A stretch of 64,000 bases of DNA, from NCBI GenBank assembly GCA_930367205.1, contig OV884011.1, forward strand, positions 106,693,139 through 106,757,138, in the 5' to 3' direction. Each line of letters starts with the position of its first letter. Positions within the stretch are counted from its first letter, which is position 1. The stretch comes from Acanthosoma haemorrhoidale (lineage: Eukaryota; Arthropoda; Insecta; Hemiptera; Acanthosomatidae). Position numbers and translations under genes: made by a program. The notes under the pieces were generated by a model. It ran no database searches, was not told the origin of the DNA, and was given only the letters and a program-made list of their open reading frames with translations. Of this stretch, positions 11,700 to 23,888 are shown one piece after another.

Positions 11700-14252
11700 T
11701 TTTATTCAGTCCATATATTTGGATTGTATAAAGTTTTCCGCGCGTTTGATTGCAATGAAGTCAGTTTTTCTTTACATAGACAAGAAATAATGTACAGTGG
11801 CAACGTTGACTACTAAAAATAAGGAATGTTATCGGGGGTTTTTGTTGACATATTTAGTGTTGTCATGACTACACACCGGTATAGTTATATGCTGCATTAA
11901 TACTAAATACGTTATTTATTATGAGTGTATTTGAATAAAACAATAGACTTCCTATCAGATTCAGCCCACAAAATATTCCACACTAACCTTTGCTATTCGC
12001 TTGATCCCTATATAGTTTCAAATTCTTCTACCCACCAGACTATTGATAACCCACTGATCATCCTCATAGATTTCTTCCTATACACCTAAAAATCATAGTT
12101 TTGACTCCAACAAAATATCTTTCTCGCATATACTTAATCTTCTTGCCGGTCCTTCAATACTATCACTCAAGTAAGGCAGAAGACCCAATCCCCGTTTGGA
12201 GCTATTGGCTTCTTTGTATAATATATTACAAAACAATTTTCTCGTTAGAAGCTTTATTTCCGTTGAGTTAAATTCTTGAATACAAATAAGCTATGCTAAG
12301 GAAGTGTACATTGGCTCCTCAGCAGGTCCTAACATTGGCAGGATTGTCTTTAGCCTCCAAGAATTTTATCAAAATCATTCTCTATGGTCCTTTCCGGTGA
12401 CGTCCATGTTCCTGTGTGCATCCTTTTATGGAGGAAGGATATACCACCCATTACAAATATCTCTTGAGGTGGCGAAATGAATGAAGTGACAAGACATTTC
12501 CATTGATTATGTTAACCTATCGTTGGATAATTTCTGGCTTGTTCCTGTCAGAGATGTTCCATGGTACAATCTTCATGTCCCACTTATAAAATTGTTATTT
12601 TTGACCACTGGTCTAGACCATTCAACGAAAGTGACCGAAGAACTCGGTGTTATTTATGAAGATTCGACAACAACAATCCGAAACAGCCAAACTGATTATG
12701 CTTTTATTATTTTCGCTTTTGGAGTATGGCATGGAAATACTATAACTATTCTGGGGATAGGAAGAGGCGTTAACGAGAACCTTCGGCACCCAACGACGCA
12801 TTTTCGTGAAAATCGTTGCGCTTGTTGATAGATGTAGTAAGCAGCAGCCTCGATAGTAACTCCAGAAGGCTTATTTACACTTCACACTATGCGGAGTGTA
12901 TGGTACACAAATAAAAATTTACGGTGTTCAAAACTTGGATTTTGGACTTCACCGAGAGCTCAAATAGACTTTCATTTTAGTAATCGTCCCCTGATTAATT
13001 TGGGACGGAGAATTCAGCTCATGGTTAGAATTGCTTTCTAGCAATGTGGAGTATAGTGAAAAATAAAAAATGATTTTACCTTTAAATTCTTGGAAAAACT
13101 CGTTGCATGTAATCTTGATCTAATACCACGTTCATTACATTGCACTAGCTGCTGGTCCGACTCTCTCACTCCTCCTAATTCACAGTTATTATTAAGCATA
13201 AGATTGAGTGAAAAAACTCTCAACGATGTTGAGTGCATTTGTTCTTATGAGGAGTGACACTTTACGAACAAACCAGCAGATTATCCAGGAGTATTCAAAA
13301 TAATTACTGTATTGTTGACGTTTGATTATTCAAATAATGCACAATATTGTCCATAATATGTTAAAAAGTTTAGTTCAGGTTTCTGAACCCAACGCACATC
13401 TTAACAAACACTTCAAATAATACGAAGGGTGTAATCACTTCTGTCTTTGGAACATCTTCCTCCCGGATATTAACATAGTCATATAAACATGCCGATACTG
13501 AATCTAGCCCAGAGTTAATCTTCTTCCAAGCCGATTGTTTCTAAATCCATGATGTGCGCATAACAGTCTAACAATGCTTGGGCAGTAAGCAGTCTGTAGA
13601 CTCCGGAGACACATGAGATACAGTACCTTATCCAGTTAAACGACCACTCGCCCATTCGTCAATGGAGGGTTTGCAGATTTTTTATTCCACAACACCATCC
13701 TACTTTAATTCTATTCTCAGTTTGTTGCCTTCTGGCCTTTTTTAATGATGTATTTTGAAGCTTCACATGTTTCTTGGCAGCTGATAGATGGGGATTTTTT
13801 TAACTATTCTGCATATGGATGTTCCTGGAGAACTGAAATATTTATAGGGAGTTTGAAAAATGTACCTTTAGATGATACACACCCTTTGGTTCCCCAGGGA
13901 CCCAAGATAAATAAGCTGCGTAACGCCTTTTAGTAATGAGACCGTTATTCCCGTCCTCCGGACGATAATGTCACACTACATTAAGCCATGTAGCAATACT
14001 CCGCCATAGGTACATAATCTTCATAAATTTAGATCAATCCAATCCTGCAGCGCAATTTTTTTCCTTTTGAATTTCTTTCCTTATCACCACTGATTTTTTT
14101 TTGTGAAACTCATCCTTTTTGAAAGATTTATTTTATCTCCTACGTTGTAGAGAGGAAATTCTAAGGACGCTAAAAACAGTTCCAGAAGAAAATATTACTT
14201 TCATTTCATTTCATAAATGTTAATAACATTGTTCAAATATGTTAAATTATAG
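11700..14252. other. intronic sequence, nothing recognised
   Basis: AT-rich intron. A 101-codon open frame at 12523-12828 (starting MDNFWLVPVRDVPWYNLHV) has no domain or homologue I can name and is probably chance or very old repeat. No RNA gene or repeat structure is obvious. Confidence 0.35.
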
Positions 14253-14450
14253 AAAAAAACGATGGAGGAATGCTAATTCCAATGGTAAAACGAGAGCCAA
14301 TAGTACACCCCAAATACAACTCGATCACAAACCATAATGACTTGGCTATTGCCATCACAGATTCTCCAATTCCATTCAGTGCCACTGTTGGGCCTGTTTG
14401 TCTTCCTTCAGAGGCCTTCACATCTAATAATGAAAAGCTCTGGATGCTGG
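14253..14450 (+). CDS. S1 serine protease gene 1, exon with catalytic Asp
   Basis: The exon begins after TTATAG in phase 1 and joins codon-perfectly to 5397. It encodes the segment with catalytic Asp in HNDLAIAITDSPIPF and the conserved GPVCLPSE block of S1 proteases. It ends in phase 1 at a canonical GTAAGT donor (14451). The Asp motif is DLAIA rather than the common DIALL, still within family range. The homologous exon of gene 2 is 39292-39483. Confidence 0.85.
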
Positions 14451-14494
14451 GTAAGTACCATAATCAATATTAATATGTAAAATTAATATGTGGC

Positions 14495-14867
14495 ATATAT
14501 GTTCCCAGCAACAATTGAAATTCCCTTCTTCCCGAAAACTACTTTACTTCCATTACATTATTTCCTGGACCAAACCATTCCGGAATACATAAATATAAGG
14601 TTCCCCGACTTCCACCTACTCCAGCCGAATCCCTCACAGAACCAATCGACCCAGAGCCAGCTGGTCAGCAACGGAGTCTTTCTGGTGACCCGGAGACCAG
14701 GGTCACTCCAGCAGCAGCGCCAACTCCATCAGCAGTGCCGACTCCAGCAGCAGCGCCAACTCCAGCAGTAGCGCCAACTCCAGCAGCAGCGCCGAATCAA
14801 GATCGACCTCGTCGTGAGATACGCTTTCCGGCCCGATTTAACGATTATGACTTGAATTGTGTGACCT
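14495..14867 (+). pseudogene. 3' end of a gypsy-type pol gene, Pro/Ala-rich tail
   Basis: One frame reads a Pro-rich hinge, then tandem Ala/Pro/Thr repeats (codons of the type ACTCCAGCAGCAGCGCC), then RPRREIRFPARFNDYDLNCV and a stop near 14867. A basic RRxxRFPARFxDY ending just before a polypurine tract is typical of the C terminus of insect Ty3/gypsy pol. Everything upstream of it is missing. Confidence 0.5.
14706..14793 (+). repeat. 18-bp class tandem repeat coding Ala/Pro
   Basis: About five imperfect copies of ACTCCAGCAGCAGCGCCA within the gypsy pol tail. Variation between units is mostly single substitutions. Confidence 0.75.
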
Positions 14868-14894
14868 GATTTTTTAATTTAGTGGGGGAGAATC

Positions 14895-15101
14895 TGTGGT
14901 GTATGTAATATTTCGCGCGCAGCCTTGTGCCGCATTTTGTTATCAGTTAAAACCTTCATGTAACCTTTTCATTCAGTAGAATAGATTCTATCTTTATGTA
15001 CAACTACTTACTTGTTCAATTTATAATATATATATATGTTTCTCACGTACCCCAACACGTGTGTGCTTTAGTAACTATTAAAAAGAACATAACACCTAAC
15101 A
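14895..15101 (+). repeat. gypsy 3' LTR with preceding polypurine tract
   Basis: A polypurine tract, AGTGGGGGAGAA (14881-14892), is followed by TGTGGTGTATGTAATA and about 200 bp ending in CACCTAACA (TGT...ACA ends). Placement directly after the pol stop supports 3' LTR identity. The partner 5' LTR is not in the neighbourhood, so the element is truncated and its target duplication cannot be tested. Confidence 0.5.
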
Positions 15102-15359
15102 TAACCTTCTCTTTATGATAGCTGCTCCATCTGCGGGCAACCAGATGAAGCAGCGCGGCAAATTCAAATTAAACAGAGAATACTTTCATTACATCTCCCC
15201 TATCTAAGGTGAAAATTATTTGCAAAGTTTCAGTCTGGTAATATCGGAAGTAATTTTGTCAGGTGAAAGAATCCAGTTTCTTGCTTTCCTCTTCCGGTTT
15301 TTATTTTATATATTGAATTTGATATCTTCTCTGTTATTTCAAAGGTACCAATTTTTAAT

Positions 15360-16683
15360 TCATCTATTTTTTTTTCTGTTTGATTTGTTGCCATTCTCTA
15401 TATATACTGTATCTCCTGTGTTAAATTCCCCATGTTTTCTTGTTTTATCAAATATTTTCTTGTTATATTCATGAGACTTTTTTGTTCTTTCCAAGGCTAC
15501 TATACTGTCATTCATCCAGTTTTCTTTATTGTTTCCTTTTTCTAATTCTTCAGGTAAAATGCTTGTATCTGTGCCATCTAATAAATACTTGGGTGGAAAA
15601 CCAGTTACTGTGTGTTCTATTTCATTATATTTATCCACACATTCTTTAGCAACTGTTGTCCAGGCTCTTTTCTTCCCTTTTTCGTTCATTTTACATTTGA
15701 TTTTATTGACTAGAGTTTGATTTAGCCTCTCATTTAAACCATTGAAAAAGGGTGCATTAACTGCTGTAAATATCAATCGAACCGAACCTCCTTTTCCCTT
15801 AGGGAATCTTTGAATTCTCTTGAGTTGATTCCTGGGTATTGATCTGTAAGTATTGTAACCCCTGGCTCCTTCCTAGACTCGTCGAGGAACGCTGAAAAGG
15901 ATGGTTGGCAAGCTAAGGGAACTTCAAACGGATTTAGGAAAATAATAACAGGGAATATGATAAACACATCTAAAATAGTTTTTTATTGAAAAAAATATCA
16001 CATGTAAATTGATACTTAAATCTAGAATTAACAGCAGGTCGCAAAATTATGAAACATTAATGGAAACCTCAAATAATACACGTTAATACAATTATTTCCT
16101 AACTACTGTACAACAACCGTTTGTTCCATTTCAGAACGGTTACAGAATTATTCCTATTTTGTCTGTTTCCAGTACATTATTTACTAACTTGACGAAGTCA
16201 GTGGTACTCTGAGTTTTTGATGTTGAAATAAATGCATAGCTTGTGAAGTGGTTAATAAGCAGGTGGAGGTATCTTTTTGTTGATCGTTGTCCTCCAAAAC
16301 CTCCAATAGTGTCAGTTGACATTATTTCGAATGGTTTTGTTGCCGGCCCTAGTTGTGACATTAGCCCATACTTTTCTTGTCCTCTGTATTTGTTATTGTA
16401 CTGGATTAATACATATTTCATAGTTTTTACACACTTTTTTTATATTTGCAGTTATATTTTTTGATGTATAATAAGGGCATACCCTATTCATCATTTGTTT
16501 AATTCCTATATGGCACCATTCAGAATGTATTTCTTTAATGAATTCTAAACTTAAGTTTGCAGATAAAATTATCTTTTCTTTATTTCTTACTTTTTTATAG
16601 AAAACTCCATCTTTTTCTATTAATTTTGTTTTGGTGTTTTGTAATATTGAAGCCGAGAAGATCAAATAGAAACGTACCATCAA
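15360..16683 (-). pseudogene. gypsy-type integrase, interrupted by an insertion
   Basis: On the minus strand the frame 16683-16393 carries an H2C2 zinc finger (EIHSEWCHIGIKQMM ... CKNYEICI). Frame 16421-16140 carries the first catalytic Asp (IMSTDTIGGFGG). Frames 15967-15773 and 15776-15360 carry the second Asp (ILTDQYPG) and the catalytic Glu (FNGLNERLNQ), followed by a chromodomain-less tail. Catalytic Asp, Asp and Glu are all still readable, but the gene is split by about 250 bp of unrelated DNA (near 15880-16140) and one further frameshift. A retroviral-type integrase of this kind inserts LTR DNA into the genome. Polinton integrases are related, so a link to the viral relic at 27-33 kb cannot be fully excluded. 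Confidence 0.6.
15880..16140. other. insertion inside the gypsy integrase
   Basis: Integrase coding sense is lost between about 16140 and 15880 and then resumes at the second-Asp block. The intervening 250 bp is AT-rich with no similarity to integrase and no terminal repeats I can see, so its class is unknown. Boundaries are approximate. Confidence 0.4.
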
Positions 16684-16699
16684 ATTCGTCTGCAGCCAG

Positions 16700-18115
16700 A
16701 TCTTTTTTATTTGTTAAAACAATTTATTAAGATAAAATTACAATCTTCCATATTAGGCAATAAGTAATTGAGATAAATGTTATCATTCATACCATAATTA
16801 CAATTCATCATTCACTCGCTCATTCATAAAATATTTACAAACAGCCCAGAGGCCCCACAAGTCCACATGGTTGTCACCTCCCTCGCGTGCGAAGGAGAAA
16901 GCGGAGTCTTGGGAAGAGAAACTGGCCATTGCCAGGACTCCCACTAACACTAATTATAGCAGGTCACGAGGCCACTCCGTTTTAATCTCCGAGGAGGATT
17001 ATAGGAATGAGTGGTGCAGTGCAATGACTGTGCTAGGGAATTAGGGTGGTTGGATAGGTTACTATGGAATTTTATGAACTTGGAAGGGATGAGTTCAAGA
17101 ATATAGGGTATATTTAAATCATTGTGAAGGGTTTTGTTACTGAAGTAATATAGGGGCATTTACTATTGTTCTCAGGACTTGATTTAAAGGATTGGATGCG
17201 CTTGATGTTCGACTTTTTTGCTGTCCCCATAGTTCTATTCCGTATGTCCAGATTGGATTTAGTATAACTTTGTAAATAAGTTGTTTATTTTCTATTGAGA
17301 GATGGGATGTCCTTCGAAGTAGTCTGTACAGTTGTCCAAAGCTTCTGTTTAGTTCTTGTCTTTTTGGCCTCGTATGTGGGTTCCATGTCAGTCTTTTGTC
17401 GAGATGTAAGCCTAATACCTTACTGTCTCAGACAAAGGGAGAGGAATCGAATTTAAAAAAACTAGCGGACAGGACTTGCGGCAGATGGTCAAGGTTATGT
17501 AGGAGCATTTTGCTTAATTGACCTTGATTCGCCATTGGTTGCACCAATACTCGATCTCATCAAGGTGTTTTTGAAGGTGTTGGGATGCTATATCAGGTTC
17601 TGAATGGGTTGACAGGACAGCAGTGTCATCTGCAAATGTTGCCAAGAAGGTATTGGTGGTGGAGGGGACATCAGCGGTGTATAGATTATAGAGGATGGGA
17701 CCCAGGACGTTGCCCTTAGGAACTCCTGCTTTTATGGGATAGTAGTTAGAATATTCTAAACCACAGCGGACTTGGAAGAAGCGGTTTGAAAGGTAGGACT
17801 TTAGGATTAGAAAAAGAGTCTGTGGTAAATATGTTTTGAGCTTGTAAAGCAAACCTGCGTGCCAAACCCTGTCAAAAGCTTGAGCTATGTCCAGAAATGC
17901 AGCAGTGCAATACTGTTTGAATTCAAGGGCTGAGGAAATGTGATCAACAACACGAAGGCCTTGTTGAGTAGTGGAATGTTGTTGACGGAAGCCAAACTGA
18001 TGTATAGGAAAAAGGTTTTTGGATTCAATAATTGGAAGTAGGCGTTTTAATAGGAGTTTTTCAAATATTTTTGAGAGTATAGGGAGTAGGCTAATTAGAC
18101 TGTAAGATGAGGCAT
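16700..18115 (-). mobile_element. Jockey family B LINE, 5'-truncated copy 1
   Basis: The minus strand runs from a reverse transcriptase start near 18115 to the 3' end near 16715. The best open piece, 17852-17514, has AGVPKGNVLGPILYNLYTAD and the catalytic FADDTAV. Upstream and downstream parts of the RT are in other frames. The 3' UTR matches the copies at 25385, 51100 and 59200. It abuts the gypsy integrase remnant, suggesting insertion into or beside that older element, all inside intron 2 of protease gene 1. Confidence 0.75.
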
Positions 18116-18129
18116 GGTGTACAAAGATG

Positions 18130-19311
18130 AGACTGATGAGTCGGCTAAGAGTCTTTCAGATCAACAAGGCGAAGTGTCGGATGGTTGCAGTGAAGTTGTC
18201 CACTCTCATCCGTAACAATGAAGTCACGTTGGTTCGGAAGCCTGAGGACAATTGTCGTTGGTAACAGTAAAATGGTAAGACTAATTACCTTGGGCAATAG
18301 TTACGATATCCAACACCACGCTGGATACCACGTTCCTCGATCAGTACTGCTAGGTGGGCCTAGAAACTTGCCTAGCTCCTGGAAGACACATTTGGACCTG
18401 GAAGACACGTTGGAGGTTCTCAAGGTCCTCCAGGATTGTGCCAGAGGAAAAGGAAAGATGTAGACGCTTATACGAGACAAACGAACACCAAGCACACTGC
18501 ATAAGGTCCCGAACACATGTTAAGGAGAGACGGTGAATTTTGTTATTATAACAAAAGTTGAAAGGAAGGAAAGAGGACGACGTGTGGGTTTTTCCAAGAG
18601 GATAGCAACCTGGAAAAGGAGAGTACAGACAACAACGATCAGGGACGCCATATAGGTTACCCTCCAGCAAAGCAACCATCGAAAGAAACGTAACCCATGG
18701 GGGCCGCAAGCTGATATTATAAGCAGAGGATTGAGACTACCCGGAAGAAATCTTGTAGGCGTTCGTTCAGCCATAATTGGTGAAAATTCCTGAGGTATCC
18801 CCCAGCGAGTTGCGTTGGTCAGAGGTGGGCTGCCCAAGACCTTTGCTTTTTAGAGGAGAGACCACCAGGGCACTTCGTCAGAGCAGGGGCCAAGATATCC
18901 CTCAGTGATACCAGCCCAAGGTTTGGTGCGGATGACGGTTCATGCGAGGATTCCCCTTTTAATTAATCCCCTTATAATCGCGAGGATTCATGCGAGGATT
19001 AAGGAACAGACAGTTGTCCCCACCCCTTACCCAAATAAGGACCTATTCCCATCATGTGATGTATGGATCCTTTGCCTTGTGTGGTGATCCTACGTACTGT
19101 ACTCGGAGGCAGCTACCTGAATTAGTGTAGAGTGGTCATCATCATATTGTTGTGGTGATGGAGTTGGGATGCGTACGAGATGGAGACACAAATTAAGTTT
19201 TTTTTGTTGAAATGTTCTCACAATAATTAGATGTCAATATACTATACTTTACTAGATACTGAAAATCATTATAAATATTACTATAATAACAATTCAATTT
19301 TTTTTTCACAG
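18130..19311. other. intronic sequence with no named gene
   Basis: Several overlapping open frames on both strands (18218-18837) show no recognised domain. The only structure I can support is a roughly 60-bp block at 18283-18343 repeated at 19783-19838. Confidence 0.3.
18283..18343 (+). repeat. 60-bp dispersed repeat, copy 1
   Basis: Shares ATTACCTTGGGCAATAGTTA-like text and ATATCCAACACCACG with 19783-19838, about 90 percent identical by eye. Flanks differ, so it is a fragment of a dispersed repeat. Confidence 0.6.
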
Positions 19312-19478
19312 GATGGGGAAGAACTAAAGAAAAAGGGGGTACTTCGAAATGGCTGCAAATAGTTGATTTAGACCTTGTTCCTTTTGAACAATGTCGGCTA
19401 ATGGTCACAAAAAAAAGTTTTATAAGTAATGATAGAAATCAACTTTGCACTTATTCGTACAGTAAAGATGGCTGTAGT
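19312..19478 (+). CDS. S1 serine protease gene 1, exon up to the S1 pocket
   Basis: It starts after TTTTTTTTCACAG and completes the Gly of the GWGRT motif. It carries the Cys-containing EQCRLM and NQLCTYSY segments and ends with KDGCS in phase 0 at GTAAGT. The Asp in KDGCS|GDS is the S1-pocket Asp189 equivalent, so trypsin-like cleavage after Arg/Lys is expected. The usual Gln192 position is Ser. Confidence 0.85.
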
Positions 19479-19782
19479 GTAAGTATGTAACTATAGCTTC
19501 AACATTTTGTTTAATATTATATGACGCTAATGTTACAGATAATTACATACACCTAGCCTATTAGCACTCACTGTACTGGTGATGAAATTAAGCATGCAAT
19601 ACATTATATATAAAGTTAATAATAATGATAGGCTAGAGTTAATGCTTTAAGCCATTCCACGCAAAAACCTCCCTACCAGAGCCCTATTACTCCAAACAGA
19701 TCATTTACCTTGTCAGTTATCGTCATGCTTCCTTCGATCCTGTATTTGAGTTAACTCTCCTCAACCTTGATACGTAATCAAT

Positions 19783-19838
19783 TATTACCTTGGCAATAGT
19801 TAAGATATCCAACACCACGCCGGACACCACGTTCCTCA
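19783..19838 (+). repeat. 60-bp dispersed repeat, copy 2
   Basis: Second copy of the block at 18283-18343, in the same orientation, lying in the next intron of the same gene. Confidence 0.6.
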
Positions 19839-20559
19839 TATGAGTTCCAAAAATTCATTTAATCGTATCATTTCAGCAGGTCTAAATAGCGATTTCTAAG
19901 GCAATTGTTCAAACAAACACTTCCTTGAATCTCTTTGCAGTCCCGTATTCTGCTACCTATCATATGAATATATCAGATTACTAATTAGATGTTTTTATCA
20001 TTGACTCCTCCATAAATCTAATTTCCTCTTTTCAGCTTCCAGTACCTTTCGTTTCGACCCACAATCTAATTTCCGTACCATACAATTTGAATGTCATTCT
20101 TCCCTCCTATAGGAATATCATCCATCTATGATACCGTAACCTCACCTCTAAGACACTCTAGGCTATCTAACCTGATCAGGATAAAACTCAATAGGAAACT
20201 CTATATTCCTTCACCTCTAGTAATTCTATAGTCGATTTCCTTATCGCCAACCTCCTCACCGTCCTTAATGTACCTCTTATGCCTTTCCGATCACTCCGTT
20301 TTGAAATATCAATAGAAATAGAAATTTCAAAAATCAAATGTCAATAGAAATTTCATGAGAAAGACGTGAGATTCTCGTTCCAAATAAGACATCCTCTTTA
20401 TATTCTCTCATTAAAAAAAACACCTCTTCTGGTTGTCATATTTCTTCCGTCGACCTTAATTTTCCTATTCTGCCCATCCCATCGCTACTCCGAAGCCACA
20501 GTACAATTAACCTAAAACCCATCTCTAATTCCATTTTCCAACTTTTCTCTAACATTTTT

Positions 20560-21470
20560 CCTTCCAACCTCATTTCCTCAATAATGACATCAAGAACTAA
20601 TTCGGTCCAGATGGCATTTCCGTGAGGGTTTAAAAGCTCTATATTACTACGATTCTCTTCCCCGATCGCTTCAGATTATACGTTTTACCACCTTTTTTGC
20701 TTTTGAAAATTCCAGATTTCCCTCTTCCCAGATGTTCTTCCATTAAATAATGTTCCTAGCCCCACCTCCCCCAAAGGCCAAAATTTAACCTTTCCAACTT
20801 TCTCAAAAGACTAGTCAATCCCAAATTTCCTCGTTTCTAGAAGCACATTTAAATCCCCTACAATCGGGTTTCGAGCAGGATTTTCCACCAAAACAGCTCT
20901 CCCCGGAATCAAGCAAGAGATTCAATCCGTTACCAACAATACATATCTACCCTTACCCACTTACGCTTTACCAAGGTATTCGACACACTTGATCACCCCA
21001 TCCTTCTATTGAAAGTTGTATCGATGTCCTTCTCTTACAGTGTCGTCAGCTGGATAAAATCATTCATTTCAAATCGCTCCCAGGTAGTACTCATTCCTGA
21101 TCAACCACCATCCCAACCCCTTTCATTGTCTTTCGGTGTTCCTTAGGGGTAATCTATTTCGCTATTACTTTTATGTGTCTACAAAACGACCTCCATACAT
21201 CTATCCATCGCTGTTCATGTCACCTAGATGTTGATGACTCCCAAATCTCCTTATCCTTCCCTCCGGCTCCAATCCACCTTCCTATTGATTAGGAAGACCC
21301 GGACCGTATTGAGGCGTGGTCATAATTTTCGATTGACTGTGGAGAAATCCAAGGCAATCCTCGTTGGTTCCGGTCCCATCCTCAAAACCCTAATTTATAT
21401 CACCACCAATGATCGACCTATCTATTTCTCGACAACAGTCAAAAATCTTCACGAAAGTGGTCCTAGTCAC
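20560..21470 (+). pseudogene. CR1-like LINE reverse transcriptase remnant
   Basis: Broken plus-strand frames retain RT order: a Gly-Phe-Arg-Ala-Gly-Phe-Ser-Thr-Lys-Thr-Ala block (near 20865), a Ser-Tyr-Ser-Val-Val-Ser-Trp-Ile-Lys-Ser-Phe block with a downstream Asn-Arg-Ser-Gln-Val (near 21040), a Phe-Gly-Val-Pro block at 21136, then Asp-Asp-Ser-Gln-Ile (near 21232) and the thumb motif HNFRLTVEKSKAILVGS (within 21228-21566). Stops and indels are frequent, so this is an old copy. The same family appears at 43830-44400. It ends just before the last exon of protease gene 1. Confidence 0.5.
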
Positions 21471-21561
21471 TTTTGCTTTTTGAGAGAAAGTGTGGAGATT
21501 GACATGGCTATTCAATTAAGAAATTCATTTAACATTTGCTTGTTATTACTGTATCTTTCAG

Positions 21562-21825
21562 GGTGACTCTGGTGGCCCCCTCTTATTATTCCATCGAGGG
21601 TTAGCACGCTTGGTACAAGTTGCAGTAGTTTCAATGGGCAGAGGCTGTGGGAGATTGTTAGAGCCAGGTATCAACACCGAAATCTACCCCTTCCTCAACT
21701 GGATTGAACGAACAGTTTTGGAATCAACAAAAACCATGCAAAGTATTGTAACACGCCTTATATTGTTGCAGTATATATTCCTGTGTTTCCTTGTATTACT
21801 GTACTCTATTTCAAATTTATATTAA
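21562..21825 (+). CDS. S1 serine protease gene 1, terminal exon with catalytic Ser and hydrophobic tail
   Basis: It starts after TTTCAG in phase 0 with GDSGGPLLL (catalytic Ser195). It continues with LVQVAVVSMGRGCG, EPGINTEIYPFLNWIE, and then a 26-residue extension that is strongly hydrophobic (IVTRLILLQYIFLCFLVLLY) before the stop at 21823-21825. S1 proteases usually end soon after the NWI helix, so this tail is extra and could be a membrane anchor or GPI-anchor signal. The 3' boundary is supported by a poly(A) signal 17 bases after the stop. Confidence 0.85.
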   Translation, partial: GDSGGPLLLFHRGLARLVQVAVVSMGRGCGRLLEPGINTEIYPFLNWIERTVLESTKTMQSIVTRLILLQYIFLCFLVLLYSISNLY

Positions 21826-21842
21826 ACTAAGATGTTTACAAA

Positions 21843-21848
21843 AATAAA
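21843..21848 (+). terminator. poly(A) signal of protease gene 1
   Basis: AATAAA lies 17 bases after the stop codon of the terminal exon, at the right distance for a very short 3' UTR. Confidence 0.55.
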
Positions 21849-21849
21849 T

Positions 21850-23880
21850 TTCAGATTATTTTAGTGCTAACAACTAGCTAAGATACAACTAGTCATTAAT
21901 TTTCCAACTATTCATATTCGCACTTTTGTTGACCTGGTTTTAGACTTATTAGTACAAGTCAAAGATCCACGAAGTCCCGATTAATAAAATATAATATCGT
22001 AAAAAATTATAGAATCTTAATTACAAAAAGCCATACACAATACTAAAGGCATGACATTGTCGTTAAACGTTGATGACGTTGACATCGGGTATACATAGTG
22101 AACTAAATTAACGATGTGAAGAGGGAAAGTCACTGAAAATAGCTGGGGTCAATAAAACTTACATATTTTGCATTGAGCATGACACATAATTACCTTCGAA
22201 TATCATAGAAGAAAAACAAAAACATAATAGATTATTTTATAAACCAACTTCGCCAGTACTAACACGAATTTTTTCGAAATTGTCTTTCTTTCGGGCCGTC
22301 GAAGGACGTCTTTTCCCCACTTTTAAAACGGGAAATACACTCAAACACTTGACCACATAGCCTTATCCTTGAATGTTGGTTTTAACATTTCAAGAGTTTC
22401 CTGTGCTAATTTTCCCAAGCAGGAAGCAATCAAGAAGAACGGAACCTTCTCCAGTGATAGCATACTGACTGTTAAAAATTATTTTACACGCTCCTACCAG
22501 CGAAACCCGGTACTACGAAAACTCCGCCATGTTCATCAGTTCAGTTTCTTATGGGTACGCCCTCGTATGTTTCAAATGTAAGATCTTGTCCCTTGGATTA
22601 GTAACACTATATTTAACGATATATTAATTGTAAAATTAAATGTTCATTTTTTTCCTTAAATTACACTAAGTGATTAAAACTGTCAATAAAATCGTGCTCA
22701 TAACTTAACCTCACCAATGTATCAATCAAATGTATACTGTTAAAGTTCTTGAATTGTATATATTGTTTCTAATCAACCAAAAATATTTATCACGTGTTTT
22801 ATTCTCCCTTTGGAGAAATTGCATTTAATGTTTGTTTGTTCGTTTATCTGTTGCTTTCAAGCAAGCCAATCCAATGAGTCATAGAAATGACATGTAGTGG
22901 ATCCCTATTTGATCAAATGATTATGATGATTGCTATTCATACAATGAAAAGATAATTATAGAATGAAGTTAATTCAGCCCTATAATGTTGAAAAAAATAA
23001 CAGAATATCTTTACATAGGATTAAGAAATTAAAAAATTGTTTTTTATCTTATAAAGTTCTGTACTATAAAATCATATTTTAATCTATATTTATTTGTTAA
23101 ACAGTGTCTGGAGTAAACGTTTGTAAGGTTACGAGCTAGTTGGATCTGTACCTACAACTGAAAAAAGTCATTAAGAAAACCTGTGCACCTTGAAGTTGGT
23201 GGCATTAAGCTTCTGTAGGCACCCGTCGCTCCTCAGCTCACTAACGATGATAATTATACCGTCGAAAATATTAGTGGTTAAATAAAAATACTAGTTTTTA
23301 CAATGTGCTTCAGTTTTTACAATGTGTGAATCAGACATTCATTACATTTATTTACCTTAAAAAAGCATTTTATTATATCATCCACCACTCTGCGTGTAGG
23401 GGAGAGGGGGTGCATGGGAGCATGTGAGCCTCTGTGTGTGTGTGTGTGTATGTGAACTAGTGTAACTCTGGAAGACTGGAGTAATGTATACCTAACTGGG
23501 AATATCAATCCGTCGAACATACCGCGGAGACGCCCTAACCCTAACCGAAGAGGGATGTGAAAATAATCGAAAAATACCAATATTAATTAATGCCAAATTC
23601 ATAGTTAATGGGGTTTCTGAGAAGAAAAGTGACCCCCCCCCCATGCCGTGCAAGCTTAATTTTAGCCCCATCAAGATCCAGCAGAGTCCAAAATGGCCAT
23701 CATAGGTGATTGGTGTCAGTCCCGATGATATCTAAGTCCCAAGGTAAGTCGAAAGGAGCTCTGAGGAACTTTCTGAATTTTTTTAGAAACCAATAGAACC
23801 ATGGAACTTTTTTTGGCAAGTGCTTGGACTTGAGTTAAAGAAGTTTTTTACACAGATAGACTTTTTTAAAGAATTTATTT
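21850..23880. other. intergenic, no gene recognised
   Basis: AT-rich spacer between protease gene 1 and the next repeat cluster. Contains a (TG)n run near 23433-23450 and a 70-codon open frame at 22369 with no recognisable domain. Confidence 0.4.
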
Positions 23881-23888
23881 GCGAAGTG

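Noticed and set aside
12523..12828. 101-codon open frame
   Set aside because: No domain, no splice context, no repeated copy; not called as a gene.
15360..16683. Integrase as part of the Polinton-like relic at 27-33 kb
   Set aside because: It is 11 kb away, inside protease gene 1, and reads as a gypsy-type H2C2 integrase; a link is not supported.
18218..18837. Overlapping frames on both strands, one over 100 codons
   Set aside because: Mutually exclusive, no domain, no codon pattern favouring either strand.
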